NCBI GenBank assembly: GCA_037074705.1 | Contig: CM073595.1 | Coordinates: forward strand, 47,549,639 to 47,613,638 | Length of the DNA: 64,000 nucleotides | Source of the DNA: Zhengitettix transpicula | Taxonomy: Eukaryota > Arthropoda > Insecta > Orthoptera > Tetrigidae | Reading direction: 5' to 3' | Part shown: positions 33,358 through 47,276 of the stretch, one piece after another | Layout of the letters: each line of letters opens with the position of its first letter | Position numbering within the stretch: position 1 is the first letter of the stretch | The notes under the pieces: model-generated | Database searches by the model: none | Told to the model about the DNA's origin: nothing | Seen by the model: the letters and a program-made list of their open reading frames with translations, nothing else | Translations under genes and position numbers: made by a program

Positions 33358-36300
33358 CTAGAACATAAATATAGAATGAACAAACGACATACACTTATTA
33401 ATAAGATTATATCTAAAAAGTCAAGTCGCGTAATTACGAACCCATTTTGTAAGAAACAATTTATATTTATTTAGTATTTGGTTTCTGAATATAGGAATAA
33501 TAATTACACGTAAAGAAATCACAGTTAGTTGAAAAATTAAAAATTAAAATATTTCATACCTGATGAATGTCTTTTTGGATAGTGATTGGTGACAATAAAT
33601 GAAATGTGCAGTAAGATGAACGATCAATGATTTCCATTTTTAGTATCACCAGATGCGCCTAGAAAATTAAAATATGAATTTACAATGGGTATAAACTTTT
33701 TATTATGTTGAATAAAACAAATATTCTATGCATTGTTATTACTTGACATATGACCACTGAAAATTTACGAAGCATTGATTAAAAAAAAGTTATTTTTCAA
33801 AATAGTTTAATTGTCGAGTAAGCTGATAACTTATAATCGATTTAAATGTATTTGTAAGACGGTATCTAAATATAGGAATCGTAATTACCAATTGTGAAAG
33901 TAACGCTGTTTTGATCATTATGAGTATAATGAAATTACACTTGCTGATTTACTATCTGGGTTTTCATTGGTAAAATTGACAAAGAGAGATCTAGATGAAG
34001 ATACAACAAATGATTGCCATTTGCGGTAATTATTTCGATATACGCCTAGAACAAAAATAATGAATGTATAAACGTCAAGCACTTATTAGTGGCATTAATA
34101 TAAACACTATTATGACGTAATTTTGAACCAGTACCGAATATAAAATTAATTTATTAAGTTGCATTTTCTAACAAAATATTCACATTCATTTGTCACGTTA
34201 ATTTCTAAATATAGGAAAAATAATTACCCCTGTGAAATTGATGCTGTGTTGATAATTAAGAGAAGAATGATGTTACACTTGTAGAATCTGTATCTGGGCT
34301 TTCATTGGTACAATAGACAATGAGCGGCCTAGATACAGGGACAACAAATGATTGCCATTTGCGGTCCATATCACGATATGCGCCTAAAACTTAAATAATT
34401 CATGTATAAACGTCAAGCACTTATTAGTGGCTTTAATATAAACTCTATTATGACGTAATTCTGAAGCAGTACCGAAGATAAAATTAAATTATTAATATGC
34501 ATTTTCTAATAAAATATTCACATGCAATTGTCACGTTAATATCTAAATATAGGAAAAATAATTACCCCTGTGAAAGTAATGCTGTATGGATACTTAAGAG
34601 TAGAATGATGTTACACTTGTTGAATCGTATTCTGAGGTTTCACTTGTAAAATAGACAATGAAATACCCAGAAAGCGATTCAACAAATTATTGACATTTGC
34701 GGTCCATAGCACGAAATGCGCCTGGAACATAAATAATGAATGGTTAAACGACATGAACTGAATGTTAGGATTAATATTACAAATTTTACGACGTAATTCT
34801 GAATCAGTTAAAATTCACAATAAATTAGTAAGATGAATGGTGTAATATGAACTATTCAAAAGAATTTGTCTGTATATAGGAATCATAATTACCCAAGTTG
34901 AAGTAATGCTGATTTTGAAGTAAGAGTAAAATATGTTACACATGTCGATTCTCTATCTGGATTTTCATTGGATAAATAGACAATGAAAGACCTAGATAGA
35001 GAGACAACAAATGTTTGTCATTTGCAATCCATATCACGAGATTCCCCTAGAATATAAATTATGAATGTAAAAACGTCAAGCAGTAATTTTTACGATGGAT
35101 ATAAAAAGTATTGTGAGGTAGTTATGAAGCAGTCAAAATTATAAATGATTTATTAATTTGTATTTATTTGTCATTAAGTATCTAAATATAGGAATAATAA
35201 TTACACATGTGGAAATTACACTTAGTTGAAAAATAAAAGTAAAATGATGTTATACCTGATGAATCTCTTTTTGGATATTCATTGGTGACAAGGAATTAAA
35301 TGTGCAGCATGAGGAACGAGCAATGAATTCCATTTGTATTTTCACCAGATGCGCCTAGAAAATAAAAAGGAATGTATAAAGGTACAGCACATATTTTTCT
35401 ATTTAATAAACCATTTACGTTATGTATTTTTTAAACACTCAATATGACTGACGAACTTTTTTGATGCTTTAAGAAAAAGAACCGATTCTTTAATAGTAGT
35501 TTATGGTCATTTCAAAGGATAACTTCTATAATTGATATTATTGTATTTGTCAGGCAGTATCTAAATATAGGAATCATAATTACCCCTGTGAAATTAACGC
35601 TGTATTGATAATTAAGAGTAGAATGATGTTACTCTTGTCGCATCTCTATCTAAGATTTCATTTTTAAATTAGGCAATGAGAGACCTAGATAAAGACGCAA
35701 CAAATGATTGTCATTTGCGGTCTATATCAGCAGATCCGCCTAGAACATAAATATTGAATGTACAAACAACGTGCACTTATTATTAATATTACATAAAAAA
35801 AGTATTGTCATGAAACTAAAAAAAGTCTAAATTAACGATGAATTATTAAACCCATTTTGAAATAAATAATTGGCATTTAGTTATTACTTAGTGTCTGAAT
35901 ATAGGAATAATTATTACAAGTGCGGAAATTACACATAATTGAAAAAGTTTAATATTAAAATGATATTAAACCAGATGAATTACTTTTTGGATATTCATTC
36001 GTGACATTGGGAATGAAATGTGCAGCATATGAAACGATCATTGATTTCAATGTGTAGTATCACAAGATTCGCCTAGAAATGAAAAATGTATGTATAAAAG
36101 TAAAGCACGTATTTTAAAATAAATAATACAATTACTGTATGCATTTTAAGTATAACCGACGAAACTTTATGAAGCATTAAGTAAAATAACCGATTTATTA
36201 ATGGTAGTTTATGGTCATTTCAAATGAAAAGTTGTATAATTGATATTATTGTATTTGTCATGCAGTATCTAAATGTAGAAATAATAATTGCGCATGTGGA

Positions 36301-37723
36301 AATTACATTTAGTTGAAAAGTTAAAAGTAAAATGATGTTATACCTGATGAATCTCATTTTGGATATTCACTGGTGACAAGGAATTAAATGTGCAGCATGA
36401 GGAACGATCCATGATTTCCATTAATGGTATCACCAGATGCGCCTAGAAAAATAAGAAATGAATTAACAAAGGACATGTATCATTGTTAATTTAATAAAAA
36501 CAAATATATTATGCATTTTTTGAACACTCATTAAAATCGACGAATATTTATGAAGCATTAAGAGTTTATTTTCCTTTATACTGACAACTAATAAACGATT
36601 TAAATGTATATGCCTGGTAGTAGATAAATATAGGTATCATAATTACCTCTGTGAAAATGACGCTTGTCAGATAATTACGAGTAGAATAATGATACACTTG
36701 TGGAATCTCTATCTGGGTTTTCATTGGTAAAATAGACAATGACATACCAAGATAAAGACACAACAAATGAATGTCATTTATGGTCCATACCACGAGATGC
36801 TCCTAGAACATAAATAATGAATGAACCAACGACATACACTTATTATTAAGATTATATCTAAAAGGTCTTGTCGCGTAATTACGAACCCATGTTGTAAGAA
36901 ACAATTTATATTTACTTATTATATGGTTTCTGAATATAGGAATAATAATTACACGTGTGGAAATTACAGATAGTTGAAAAATTAAAAATTAAATTATTTC
37001 ATACCTGATGAATGTCTTTTTGGATATTGATTGGTGACAATAAATTAAATCTGCAGCAAGAGGAACGATCCATGATTTCCATTTTTAGTATCACCAGATG
37101 CGCCTAGAAAATTAAAATATGAATTTACAATGGGTATAAACTTTTTATTATGTTGAATAAAACAAATATTCTATGCATTGTTATTACTTGACATATGACC
37201 ACTGAAAATTTACGAAGCATGAAATAAAAAAATGTTATTTTTCAAAATAGTTTATTGTCGAGTAAGCTGATAACTTATAATCGATTTAAATGTATTTGTA
37301 AGACGGTATCTCAATATAGGAATCCTAATTATCCATGTGAAAGTAACACTGTATTAATAATTATTAGTAGAATGATGTTACACTTGTGGAATCTGTATCT
37401 GGGCTTTCATTGGTAAAATAGACAATGAGCCGCCTAGATACAGGGACAACAAATGATTGCCATTTGCGGTCCATATCACGATATGCGTCTAATACATAAA
37501 TAATTAATGTATAAACGTCAAGCACTTATTAGTGGCTTAAATATAAACTCTATTATGACGTAATTCTGAAGCAGTACCGAAGATAAAATTAAATTATAAA
37601 AATATGAATTTTCTAACAAAATATTCACATGCAATTGTCACGTTAATATCTAAATATAGGAAAAATAATTACCCATGTGAAAGTAATGCTGTATTGATAA
37701 TTAAGAGTAGATTAATGTTACAC

Positions 37724-37828
37724 TTGTTAATTCGCAATCTGAGGTTTCATTTGTAAAATAGACAATGAAATACCCAGAAAGCGATTCAACAAATTAGTGA
37801 CATTTGCAGCCCATATCACGAGATGCGC
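37724..37828 (-). ncRNA. B''-class hairpin exon
   Basis: 105 nt between TTCCAG|GCGC and GTGTAAC. In the best copies of this class (e.g. 32446-32514, 34617-34686) the foot of the stem is TTGTTGAATCGC against GCGATTCAACAA, a perfect 12-bp pairing. It replaces the GAATCTGTATC/GATACAGG pairing of class B at the same place: paired change in both arms. Confidence 0.6.
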
Positions 37829-38049
37829 CTGGAACATAAATAATGACTGGTTAAACGACATGAATTTAATGTTAGGATTAATATTAATAATTTTGCGACG
37901 TAATTCTGAATCAGTTTAAATTCAGAATAAATTATTTAGATGCCTGTTGAATTATGAACTATTCAGAAAGAATTTGTCTGTATATTGGAATCATAATTAC
38001 CCAAGTTGAAGTAATGCTGATTTTGAAGTAAGAGTAGAATATGTTACAC

Positions 38050-38154
38050 ATGTCGATTCTCTATCTGGATTTTCATTGGATAAATAGACAATGAAAGACC
38101 TAGATAGAGAGACAACAAATGTTTGTCATTTGCAATCCATATCACGAGATTCCC
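38050..38154 (-). ncRNA. B'-class hairpin exon
   Basis: 105 nt between TTCTAG|GGGA and CGACAT|GTGTAAC. Arms CTCTATCTGGATTTTCATTG and CAATGAAAGACCTAGATAGAG pair along about 20 positions. The downstream small stem is CAAATG/CATTTG around TTTGT. Confidence 0.55.
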
Positions 38155-38364
38155 CTAGAATATAAATTATGAATGTAAAAACGTCAAGCAGTTATTTTTA
38201 CGATGGATATAAAAAGTATTGTGAGGTATTTATGGAGCAGTCAAAATTATAAATGATTTATTAATTTGTATTTATTTGTCATTAAGTATCTAAATATAGG
38301 AATAATAATTACACATGTGGAAATTACATTTAGTTGAAAAAATAAAAGTAAAATGATGTTATAC

Positions 38365-38463
38365 CTGATGAATCTCTTTTTGGATATTCATTGGTGACAA
38401 GGAATTAAATGTACAGCATGAGGAACGAGCAATGATTTCCATTTGTATTATCACCAGATGCGC
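38365..38463 (-). ncRNA. A-class exon-like unit (weak hairpin)
   Basis: 99 nt between TTCTAG|GCGC and CATCAG|GTATAAC. Shares exon ends and the AAATGGAAATCATT block with class B, but its arms no longer pair beyond about 8 bp (TTCATTG side against GAATTAAAT). Sister class A' is 101 nt (e.g. 46117-46217). The 2-nt difference argues against coding constraint. Confidence 0.5.
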
Positions 38464-38743
38464 CTAGAAAATAAAAATGAATGTATAAAGGTACAGCACA
38501 TATTTTTCAATTTAATAAAACATTTACTTTATGCATTTTTTTATCATTAAATATGACTGACGAACTTTTCTGATGCTTTAAGAAAAAGAACCGATTATTT
38601 AATAGTAGTTTATGGTCATTTCAAAGGATAACTTCTATAATTGATATTATTGTATTTGTCAGGCAGTATCTAAATATAGGAATCATAATTACCCCTGTGA
38701 AAGTAATGCTGTATTGATAATTAAGAGTAGAATGATGTTACAC

Positions 38744-38848
38744 TTGTCGCATCTCTATCTAAGATCTTATTTCTAAATTAGGCAATGAGAGACCTAGATA
38801 AAGACGCAACAAATGATTGTCATTTGCGGTCTATATCAGCAGATCCGC
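38744..38848 (-). ncRNA. B3-class hairpin exon
   Basis: 105 nt between TTCTAG|GCGG and GTGTAAC. The arm TTGTCGCATCTCTATCTAAG faces CCTAGATAAAGACGCAACAA. Every B3 copy inspected has TAG at the sixth codon of the frame that is open in class B (ATA TAG ACC), which is strong evidence against a shared protein. Confidence 0.55.
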
Positions 38849-41495
38849 CTAGAACATAAATATTGAATGTACAAACGACGTGCACTTATTATTAATATTA
38901 TATAAAAAAAGTATTGTCACGAAACTAAGAAAAAGTCTAAATTAACGATGAATTATTGAACCCATTTTGAAAAAAATAATTGGCATTTAGTTATAATTTA
39001 GTGTCTGAATATAGGAATAATAATTATACGTGCGGAAATTACACATAATTGATAAATTTTAATATTAGAAAGATATTATACCTGATGAATTACTTTTTGG
39101 ATATTCATTCGTGACATAGGGAATGAAATGTGCAGCATATGAAACGATCAGTGATTGCCATGTGTAGTATCACAAGATTCGCCTAGAAATGAAAAATGTA
39201 TGTATAAAAATAAAGCGGTTTTTTAAAATTAAATACTACAATTACTGTATGCATTTTAAATATAACCGACGAAACTTTATGAAGCATTAAGTAAAATAAC
39301 CGATTTATTAATGGCAGTTTATGTTTATTTCAAATGAAAAGTTGTATAATTGATATTATTGTATTTGTCAAGCAGTATCTAAATATAGGAATCATAATTA
39401 TCCATGTGAAATTAACGCTGTATGGATACTTAAGAGTAGAATGATGTTACACTTGTTGAATCGAATTCTGAGGTTTCATTTGTAAAATAGACAATGAAAT
39501 ACCCATAAAACGATTCAACAAATTATTGACATTTGCGGTCCATATCACGAGATGCGCCTGGAACATAAATAATGACTGGTAAAAAGACATGCATTGAATG
39601 TTAGGATTAATATTAATAATTTTTCGACGTAATTCTGAATCAGTTAAAATTCACAATAAATTAGTAATATGAATGGTGTAATATGAACTATTCAAAAGAA
39701 TTTGTCTGTATATAGGAATCATAATTACCCAAGTTAAAGTAACGCTGATTTTGAAGTAAGAGTAGAATATGTAACACATGTCGATTCTCTATCTGGACTT
39801 TCATTGGATAATTAGACAATGAAAGACCTAGATAGAGAGACAACAAATGTTTGTCTTTTGCAATCCATATCACGAGATACACCTAGAATATAATTTATAA
39901 ATGTAAAAACGTCAATCAGTTATTTTTACGATGGATATAAAAAGTATTGTGAGGTATTTATGAAGCAGTCAAAATTATAAATGATTTATTAATTTGTATT
40001 TATTTGTCATTAAGTGTCTAAATATAAGAATAATAATTACACATGTGGAAATTACATTTAGTTGAAAAATTAAAAGTAAAATGATGTTATACCTGATGAA
40101 TCTCTTTTTGGATATTCATTGGTGACAAGGAATTAAATGTGCAGCATGAGGAACGATCAATGATTTCCATTAATGGTATCACCAGATGCGCCTAGAAAAT
40201 TAAGAAATGAATTAACAAAGGACATGTATCATCGTTAATTTAATAAAAACAAATATATTATGCATTTTTTGAACACTCAGTATAATCGACGAATATTTAT
40301 GAAGCATTATGTAAAACAATCGATTATTTAATACGAGTTTATTTTCCTTTATACTGACAACTTATAAACGATTTAAATGTATATGCCTGGTAGTAGATAA
40401 ATATAGGTATCATAATTACCTCTGTGAAAATGACGCTTGTCAGATAATTACGAGTAGAATAATGTTACACTTGTGGAATCTCTATCTGGGTTTTCATTGG
40501 TAAAATAGACAATGACATACCAAGATAAAGACACAACAAATGAATGTCATTTGTGGTCCATACCACGAGATGCTCCTAGAACATAAATAATGAATGAACA
40601 AACGACATACACTTATTATTAAGATTATATCTAAAAGGTCTTGTCGCGTAATTACGAACCCATTTTGTAAGAAACAATTTATATTTACTTATTATTTGGT
40701 TTCTGAATATAGGAATAATAATTACTCGTGTGGAAATTACAGATAGTTGAAAAATTAAAAATTAAATTATTTCATACCTGATGAATGTCTTTTTTGATAT
40801 TGATTGGTGACAATAAATGAAATGTGCAGCCAGAGGAACGATCCATGATTTCCATTTTTAGTATCACCAGATGCGCCTAGAAAATTAAAATATGAATTTA
40901 CAATGGGTATAAACTTTTTATTATGTTTAATAAAACAAATATTCTATGCATTGTTATTACTTGACATATCACCACTGAAAATTTACGAAGCATGGAATAA
41001 AAAAAAGTTATTTGTCAAAATAGTTTATTGTCGAGTAAGCTGATAACTTATAATCGATTTAAATGTATTTGTAAGACGGTATCTAAATATAGGAATCGTA
41101 ATTACCAATTGTGAAAGTAACGCTGTTTTGATCATTATGAGTATAATGAAATTACACTTGCCGATTCACTATCTGGGTTTTCATTGGTAAAATTGACAAA
41201 GAGAGATCTAGATGAAGATACAACAAATGATTGCCATTTGCGGTAATTATTTCGATTTACGTCTAGAACAAAAATAATGAATGTATAAACGTCAAGCAGT
41301 TATTAGTGGCATTAATATAAACACTATTATGACGTAATTTTGAACCAGTACCGAATATAAAATTAATTTATTAAGATGCATTTTCTAACAAAATATTCAC
41401 ATTCATTTGTCACGTTAATATCTAAATATAGGAAAAATAATTACCCCTGTGAAAGTAATGCTGTATATTTTATTTAAGAGTAGAATGATGCTACA

Positions 41496-41566
41496 CTTGT
41501 CATATTCCTCTCCGGGTATGCATTGGTGAAATAGACAATGCGATACCTAGAGAGAAAGACGACAAA
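41496..41566 (-). ncRNA. F-class hairpin
   Basis: 71 bases. The arm CCTCTCCGGGTATGCATTG pairs with CAATGCGATACCTAGAGAG, a third independent arm sequence on the same CATTG/CAATG frame. The exon's acceptor is CTTTCAG|GATCATC. The relative at about 46835-46905 has CTCTCGGTATGCAT against GGATACCAAGAGTG. Confidence 0.55.
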
Positions 41567-42290
41567 TGACGGACATTTGCTGTTCATAACCCGAGATGAT
41601 CCTGAAAGATATATAACTGATTAATAAACGACATGCAAAATGCGAAATTTTATTTATAACACAGTATAAGTTCGTCAATAATAAGCGATATTTTTTAGCT
41701 GTTGATTCAATGGTAAAATAGACAATGCGATACCTACATAGATAGACAACAAATGATAGTCACTTACAATCCATATCACGTGGATCGCCTAGAACATAAA
41801 TTCTGAATGTAAAAACGTCAAGTAGTTATTATCACAATTAATATAAAAAGTATTGTGAGGAATTTATGAAGCAGTCAAAATTATAGATGAATTATTAATT
41901 TGTATTTATTTGTCATTAAGTATCTAAACATGGGAATAATAATTACACATGTGGAAATTACATTTAGTTGAAAAATTAAAAGTAAAATGATGTTTTACCT
42001 GATGAATCTCTTTTTGGATATTCATTGGTGACAAGGAATTAAATGTGCAGCATGAGGAACGATCAATGATTTCCATTTGTATTATCACCAGATGCGCCTA
42101 GAAAATAAAAATGAATGTATAACAGTTAGACACGTATTTTTATATTAAATAACACAATTACTATAAGCAATTTCAGTATCACCGACGAACTTTTATGAAG
42201 CATTAAGTAAAGTAACCGATTTTAATAGTAGTTTATGGTCATTTCAAATGAAAACTTGTATAATTGATTTTATTGAATTTGTCAGGCAGC

Positions 42291-44347
42291 ATCTAAATAT
42301 AGGAATCATAATTATCCATGTGAAAGTAATGCTGTACTAATAATTAATAGTAGAATGATGTTACACTTGTGGAATCTGTATCTGGGCTTTCATTGGTAAA
42401 ATAGACAATGAGCGGCCTAGATACAGGGACAACAAATGATTGCCATTTGCGGTCCATATCATGATATGCGCCTTTTACATAAATAATTAATGTATAAACG
42501 TCAAGCACTTATTAGTGGCTTAAATATAAACTCTATTATGACGTAATTCTGAAGCAGTACCGAAGATAAAATTAAATTATAAAAAAATGAATTTTCTAAC
42601 AAAATATTCACATGCAATTGTCACGTTAATATCTAAATATAGGAAAAATAATTACCCATGTGAAATTAATGCTGTATTGATCATTAAGAGTAGAATGATT
42701 TTACACTTGTTGAATCGCATTCTGAAGTTTCATTTGTAAAATAGACAATGAAATACCCAAATAGGAATTCAACAAATTATTGACATTTGCGGTCCATATC
42801 ACGAAATGCGCCTGGAACATAAATAATGAATGGTTAAACGACATGCACTGAATATTAGGATTAATATTAATAATTTTACGACGAAATTCTGAATCAGTTA
42901 AAATTCACAATAAATTAGTAAGATGAATGGTGTAATATGAACTGTTCAAAAGAATTTGTCTGTATATAGGAATCATAATTACCCAAGTTAAAGTAACGCT
43001 GATTTTGAAGTAAGAGTAGTATATGTAACACATGTCGATTCTCTATCTGGATTTTCATTAGATAAATAGACAATGAAAGACCTAGATAGAGAGACAACAA
43101 ATGTTTGTCATGTGCAATCCATATCACGAGATTCCCCTAGAATATAAATTATGAATGTAAAAACGTCAAGCAGTTATTTTTACGATGGATATAAAAAGTA
43201 TTGTGAGGTATTTATGAAGCAGTCAAAATTATAAATGATTTATTAATTTGTATTTATGTGTCATTAAGTATCTAAATATAGGAATAATAATTACACATGT
43301 GGAAATTACAGTTAGTAGAAAAATTAAAAGTAAAATGATGTTTTACCTGATGAATCTCTTTTTGGATATTCATTGGTGACAAGGAATTAAATGTACAGCA
43401 TGAGGAACGATCAATGATTTACATTTGTATTATCACCAGATGCGCCTAGAAAATAAAAATGAATGTATAACAGTTAAGCACGTATTTTTATATTAAATAA
43501 TACAATTACTATAAGCAATTTCAGTATCACCGACGAACTTTTATGAAGCATTAAGTAAAGTAACCGATTTTAATAGTAGTTTATGGTCATTTCAAATAAA
43601 AACTTGTATAATTGATTTTATTGAATTTGTCAGGCAGCATCTAAATATAGGAATCATAATTACCCCTGTGAAAGTAACGCTGTATTGATAATTAAGAGTA
43701 GAATGATGTTACACTTGTCGCATCTCTATCTAAGATCTCATTTTTAAATTAAGCAATGAGAGACCTAGATAAAGACGCAACAAATGATTGTCATTTGCGG
43801 TCTATATCAGCAGATCCGCCTAGAACATAAATATTGAATGTACAAACGACGTGTACTTATTATTAATATTATATAAAAAAGTATTGTCACGAAACTAAGA
43901 AAAAGTCTAAATTAACGATGAATTATTGAACCCATTTTGAAAAAAGTAATTGGCATTTAGTTTTTATTTAGTGTCTGAATATAGGAATAATAATTATACG
44001 TGCGGAAATTAGACATAATTGATAAATTTTCATATTAAAATGATATTATACCTGATGAATTACTTTTTGGATATTCATTCGTGAAATAGGGAATGAAATG
44101 TGCAGCATATGAAACGATCATTGATTGCCATGTGTAGTATCACAAGATTCGCCTAGAAATGAAAATTGTATGTATAAAAATAAAGCACGTATTTTAAAAT
44201 TAAATACTAGAATTACTGTATGCATTTTAAGTTTAACCGTCGAAACTTCATGAAGCATTAAGTAAAATAACCGATTTATTAATGGTAGTTTATGGTTATT
44301 TCAAATGAAAAGTTGTATAATTGATATTATTGTATTTGTCATGCAGT
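42291..44347 (-). repeat. Higher-order repeat 2, 2057 bp, order B-B''-B'-A-B3-A'
   Basis: Starts at ATCTAAATATAGGAATCATA (42291). The same order and near-identical units return in the next block. Confidence 0.85.
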
Positions 44348-46411
44348 ATCTAAATATAGGAATTATAATTATCCATGTGAAAGTAACGCTGTATTAATAA
44401 TTATTAATAGAATGATGTTATACTTGTGGAATCTGTATCTGGACTTTCATTGGTAAAATCGACAATGAGAGGCCTAGATACAGGGACAACAAATGATTGC
44501 TAATTGCGGTCCATGTAACGATATGCGCCTAAAACATAAATAATTAATGTATAAACGTCAAGCACTTATTAGTGGCTTTAATATAAACCCTTTTATGACG
44601 TAATTCTGAAGCAGTACCGATGTAAAAATTAAATTATTCATATGCATTGTCTAACAAAATATTCACATGCAATTTTCACGTTAATATCTAAATATAGGAA
44701 AAATAATTACCCCTGTGAAAGTAATGCTGTGTTGATAATTAAGAGTAGAGTGATGTTACACTTGTTGAATCGCATCCTGAGAATTCATTTGTAAAATAGA
44801 CAATGAAATACCCAGAAAACGATACAACAAATTATTGACATTTGCGGTCAGTATCACGAGATGCGCCTGGAACATAAATAATGAATGGTTAAACGACATG
44901 CATTGAATGTTAGGATTAATATTAATAATTTTACGACGTAATTCTGAATCAGTTAAAATTCACAATAAATTATTTAGATGCCTGGTGTAATATGAACTAT
45001 TCAAAAGAATTTGTCTGTATATAGGAATCATAATTACGCAAGTTAATGTAACGCTGATTTTGTAGTAAGAGTAGAATATGTTACACATGTCGATTCTCTA
45101 TCTGGATTTTCATTGGATAAATAGACAATGAAAGACCTAGATAGAGAGACAACAAATGTTTGTCATTTGCAATACATATCACGAGATTCCCCTAGAATAT
45201 AAATTATGAATGTAAAAACGTCATCAGTTATTTTTACGATGGATATAAAAAGTATTGTGAGGTATTTATGAAGCAGTCAAAATTATAAATGATTTATTAA
45301 TTTGTATTTATTTGTCATTAAGTATCTAAATATAGGAATAATAATTACACATGTGGAAATTACATTTAGTTGAAAAATTAAAAGTAAAATGATGTTATAC
45401 CTGATGAATCTCTTTTTGGATATTCATTGGTGACAAGGAATTAAATGTGCAGCATGAGGAACGATCAATGATTTCCATTAATGGTATCACCAGATGCGCC
45501 TAGAAAATAAAAATGAATGTATAAAGGTACAGTACATATTTTTCTATTTAATAAACCATTTACTTTATGCATTTTTTAAACACTCAATATGACTGACGAA
45601 CTTTTTTGATGCTTTAAGAAAAAGAACGGATTCTTTAATAGTAGTTTATGGTAATTTCAAATGATAACTTCTATAATTGATATTATTGTATTTGTCAGGC
45701 AGTGTCTAAATATAGGAATCATAATTACCCCTGTGAAAGTAACGCTGTATTGATAATTAAGAGTAGAATGATGTTACACTTGTCGCATCTCTATCTAAGA
45801 TCTCATTTCTAAATTAGGCAATGAGAGACCTAGATAAAGACGCAACAAATGATTGTCATTTGCGGTCTATATCAGCAGATCCGCCTAGAACATAAATATT
45901 GAATGTACAAACGACGTGCACTTATTATTAAGATTATCTTAAAAAGTATTGTCACGAAACTAAGAAAAAGTCTAAATTAACGATGAATTATTGAACCCAT
46001 TTTGAAAAAAATAATTGGCATTTTGTTATTATTTAGTGTCTGAATATAGGAATAATAATTACACGTGCGGAAATTACACAGATATGAAAAATTTAAATAT
46101 TAAAATGTTATTATACCTGATGAATTACTTTTTGGATATTCATTCGTGACATAGGGAATGAAATGTGCAGCGTATGAAACGATCAGTGATTGCCATGTGT
46201 AGTATCACAAGATTCGCCTAGAAATGAAAAATGTATGTATAAAAATAAAGCACGTATTTTAAAATTAAATACTACAATTACTGTATGCATTTTAAGTATA
46301 ACCGACGAAACTTTATGAAGCATTAAGTAAAATAACCGATTTATTAATGGTAGTTTATGGTTATTTCAAATGAAAAGTTGTAGAATTGATATTATTGTAT
46401 TTGTCATGCAG
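44348..46411 (-). repeat. Higher-order repeat 3, 2064 bp, order B-B''-B'-A-B3-A'
   Basis: Adjacent to block 2 with the same unit order and similar length, implying unequal exchange of whole six-unit blocks. Confidence 0.85.
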
Positions 46412-46960
46412 TATTTAAATATAGGAATCATAATTATCCATGTGAAAGTAACGCTGTATTAATAATTAATAGTAGAATGATGTTACACTTGTGGAATCTG
46501 TATCTGGGCTTTAATTGGTAAAATAGGCAATGAGAGACATAGATACAGGAACAACAAATGTTTGTCATTTGCACTCAAATATCACGAGATGCGCCTAGAA
46601 CATAAAAATTGTATATATTAACGACTTTCACTTATTGTTAGGTATAATATAAAAAGTTATATGACTTAATTATAAATCAGTCGAAATTAACAATTAGTTA
46701 TTAAGATGCATTATGTAACATAAACTATGGACATCTGTTTGTCTGGTGGTATCTAAATATAGGATTCATAATTACCCACGTTAAAGTTACGTTGTTTTGA
46801 GAGTTAAGGGTAGAATTATGTTACACTTGCCGTGTTTCTCTCTCGGTATGCATAGGTGAAATAGACAATTGGATACCAAGAGTGAAAGACGAAAAAGGAT
46901 ATTCATTTGCTGTAGATAACCTCGAGATGATCCTGGAAGATAAATAAATGATTATTAAAC

Positions 46961-47276
46961 GTCATGCACAATGCGAAATTTTATTTTTTACACAGTATAA
47001 CTTGCCTATAATATGCGGTATTTTGTAGAATATAGTTTTAAAAAAATTAAAAAATTTAATATCTCAAAAGTGTAATAAATTTAAATTTTAAAGATTTTGT
47101 TGTTTTTATAACAAATGCGTTGATATATGTCTAGTAATAGTGGTCAAAACAAAGACTTAATAAAATAATGCTACATAAAACGTCTTATTTATATGGCATA
47201 TTTGCTTCATAACAAAAAATGTTAGGTAGCTGTTCGCATTTGGCATCAAATGTCACATATTTTGTAGTACAATTTA
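46961..47276. other. Junction between A/B array and C/H array
   Basis: AT-rich sequence without recognisable units. Old unit debris is possible (TATAACTTGCCTATAATATGCG resembles the 41.66-kb segment, split here). No gene. Confidence 0.4.

Larger units (their letters stand above)
37308..39374 (-). repeat. Higher-order repeat 1, ~2.07 kb, order B-B''-B'-A-B3-A'
   Basis: Six units in fixed order starting at the box ATCTCAATATAGG (37308). The next block starts at 39375 with the same box, but there skips class B and goes straight to B''. Confidence 0.8.
30940..46960 (-). repeat. A/B tandem array of exon-like hairpin units (about 46 units)
   Basis: Units repeat about every 345 bp in one orientation. 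Each minus-strand unit is: acceptor (TTCTAG, TTTTAG, TTCCAG or TTTCAG), an island starting GCGCATCTCGTGATATGG or a variant, then a donor GTGTAAC or GTATAAC. An intron of 210-280 nt follows, carrying a constant CCTATATTTAG box. Approximate donor-side positions by class. A/A'/A'': 31063, 31730, 32865, 33555, 35245, 35960, 36335, 37000, 38364, 39080, 40090, 40780, 41990, 43340, 44050, 45395, 46116. B and relatives: 31420, 32107, 32445, 33252, 33935, 34275, 34616, 34935, 35630, 36695, 37385, 37723, 38049, 38743, 39450, 39775, 40470, 41155, 41496, 42365, 42705, 43025, 43715, 44420, 44760, 45085, 45775, 46485, 46835, plus a donor-less B copy near 41700. Confidence 0.9.

Noticed and set aside
30940..46960. 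CRISPR array or bacterial repeat cluster
   Set aside because: Units are ~345 bp, diverged, with eukaryotic splice signals; there are no short identical repeats with unique spacers and no cas genes.
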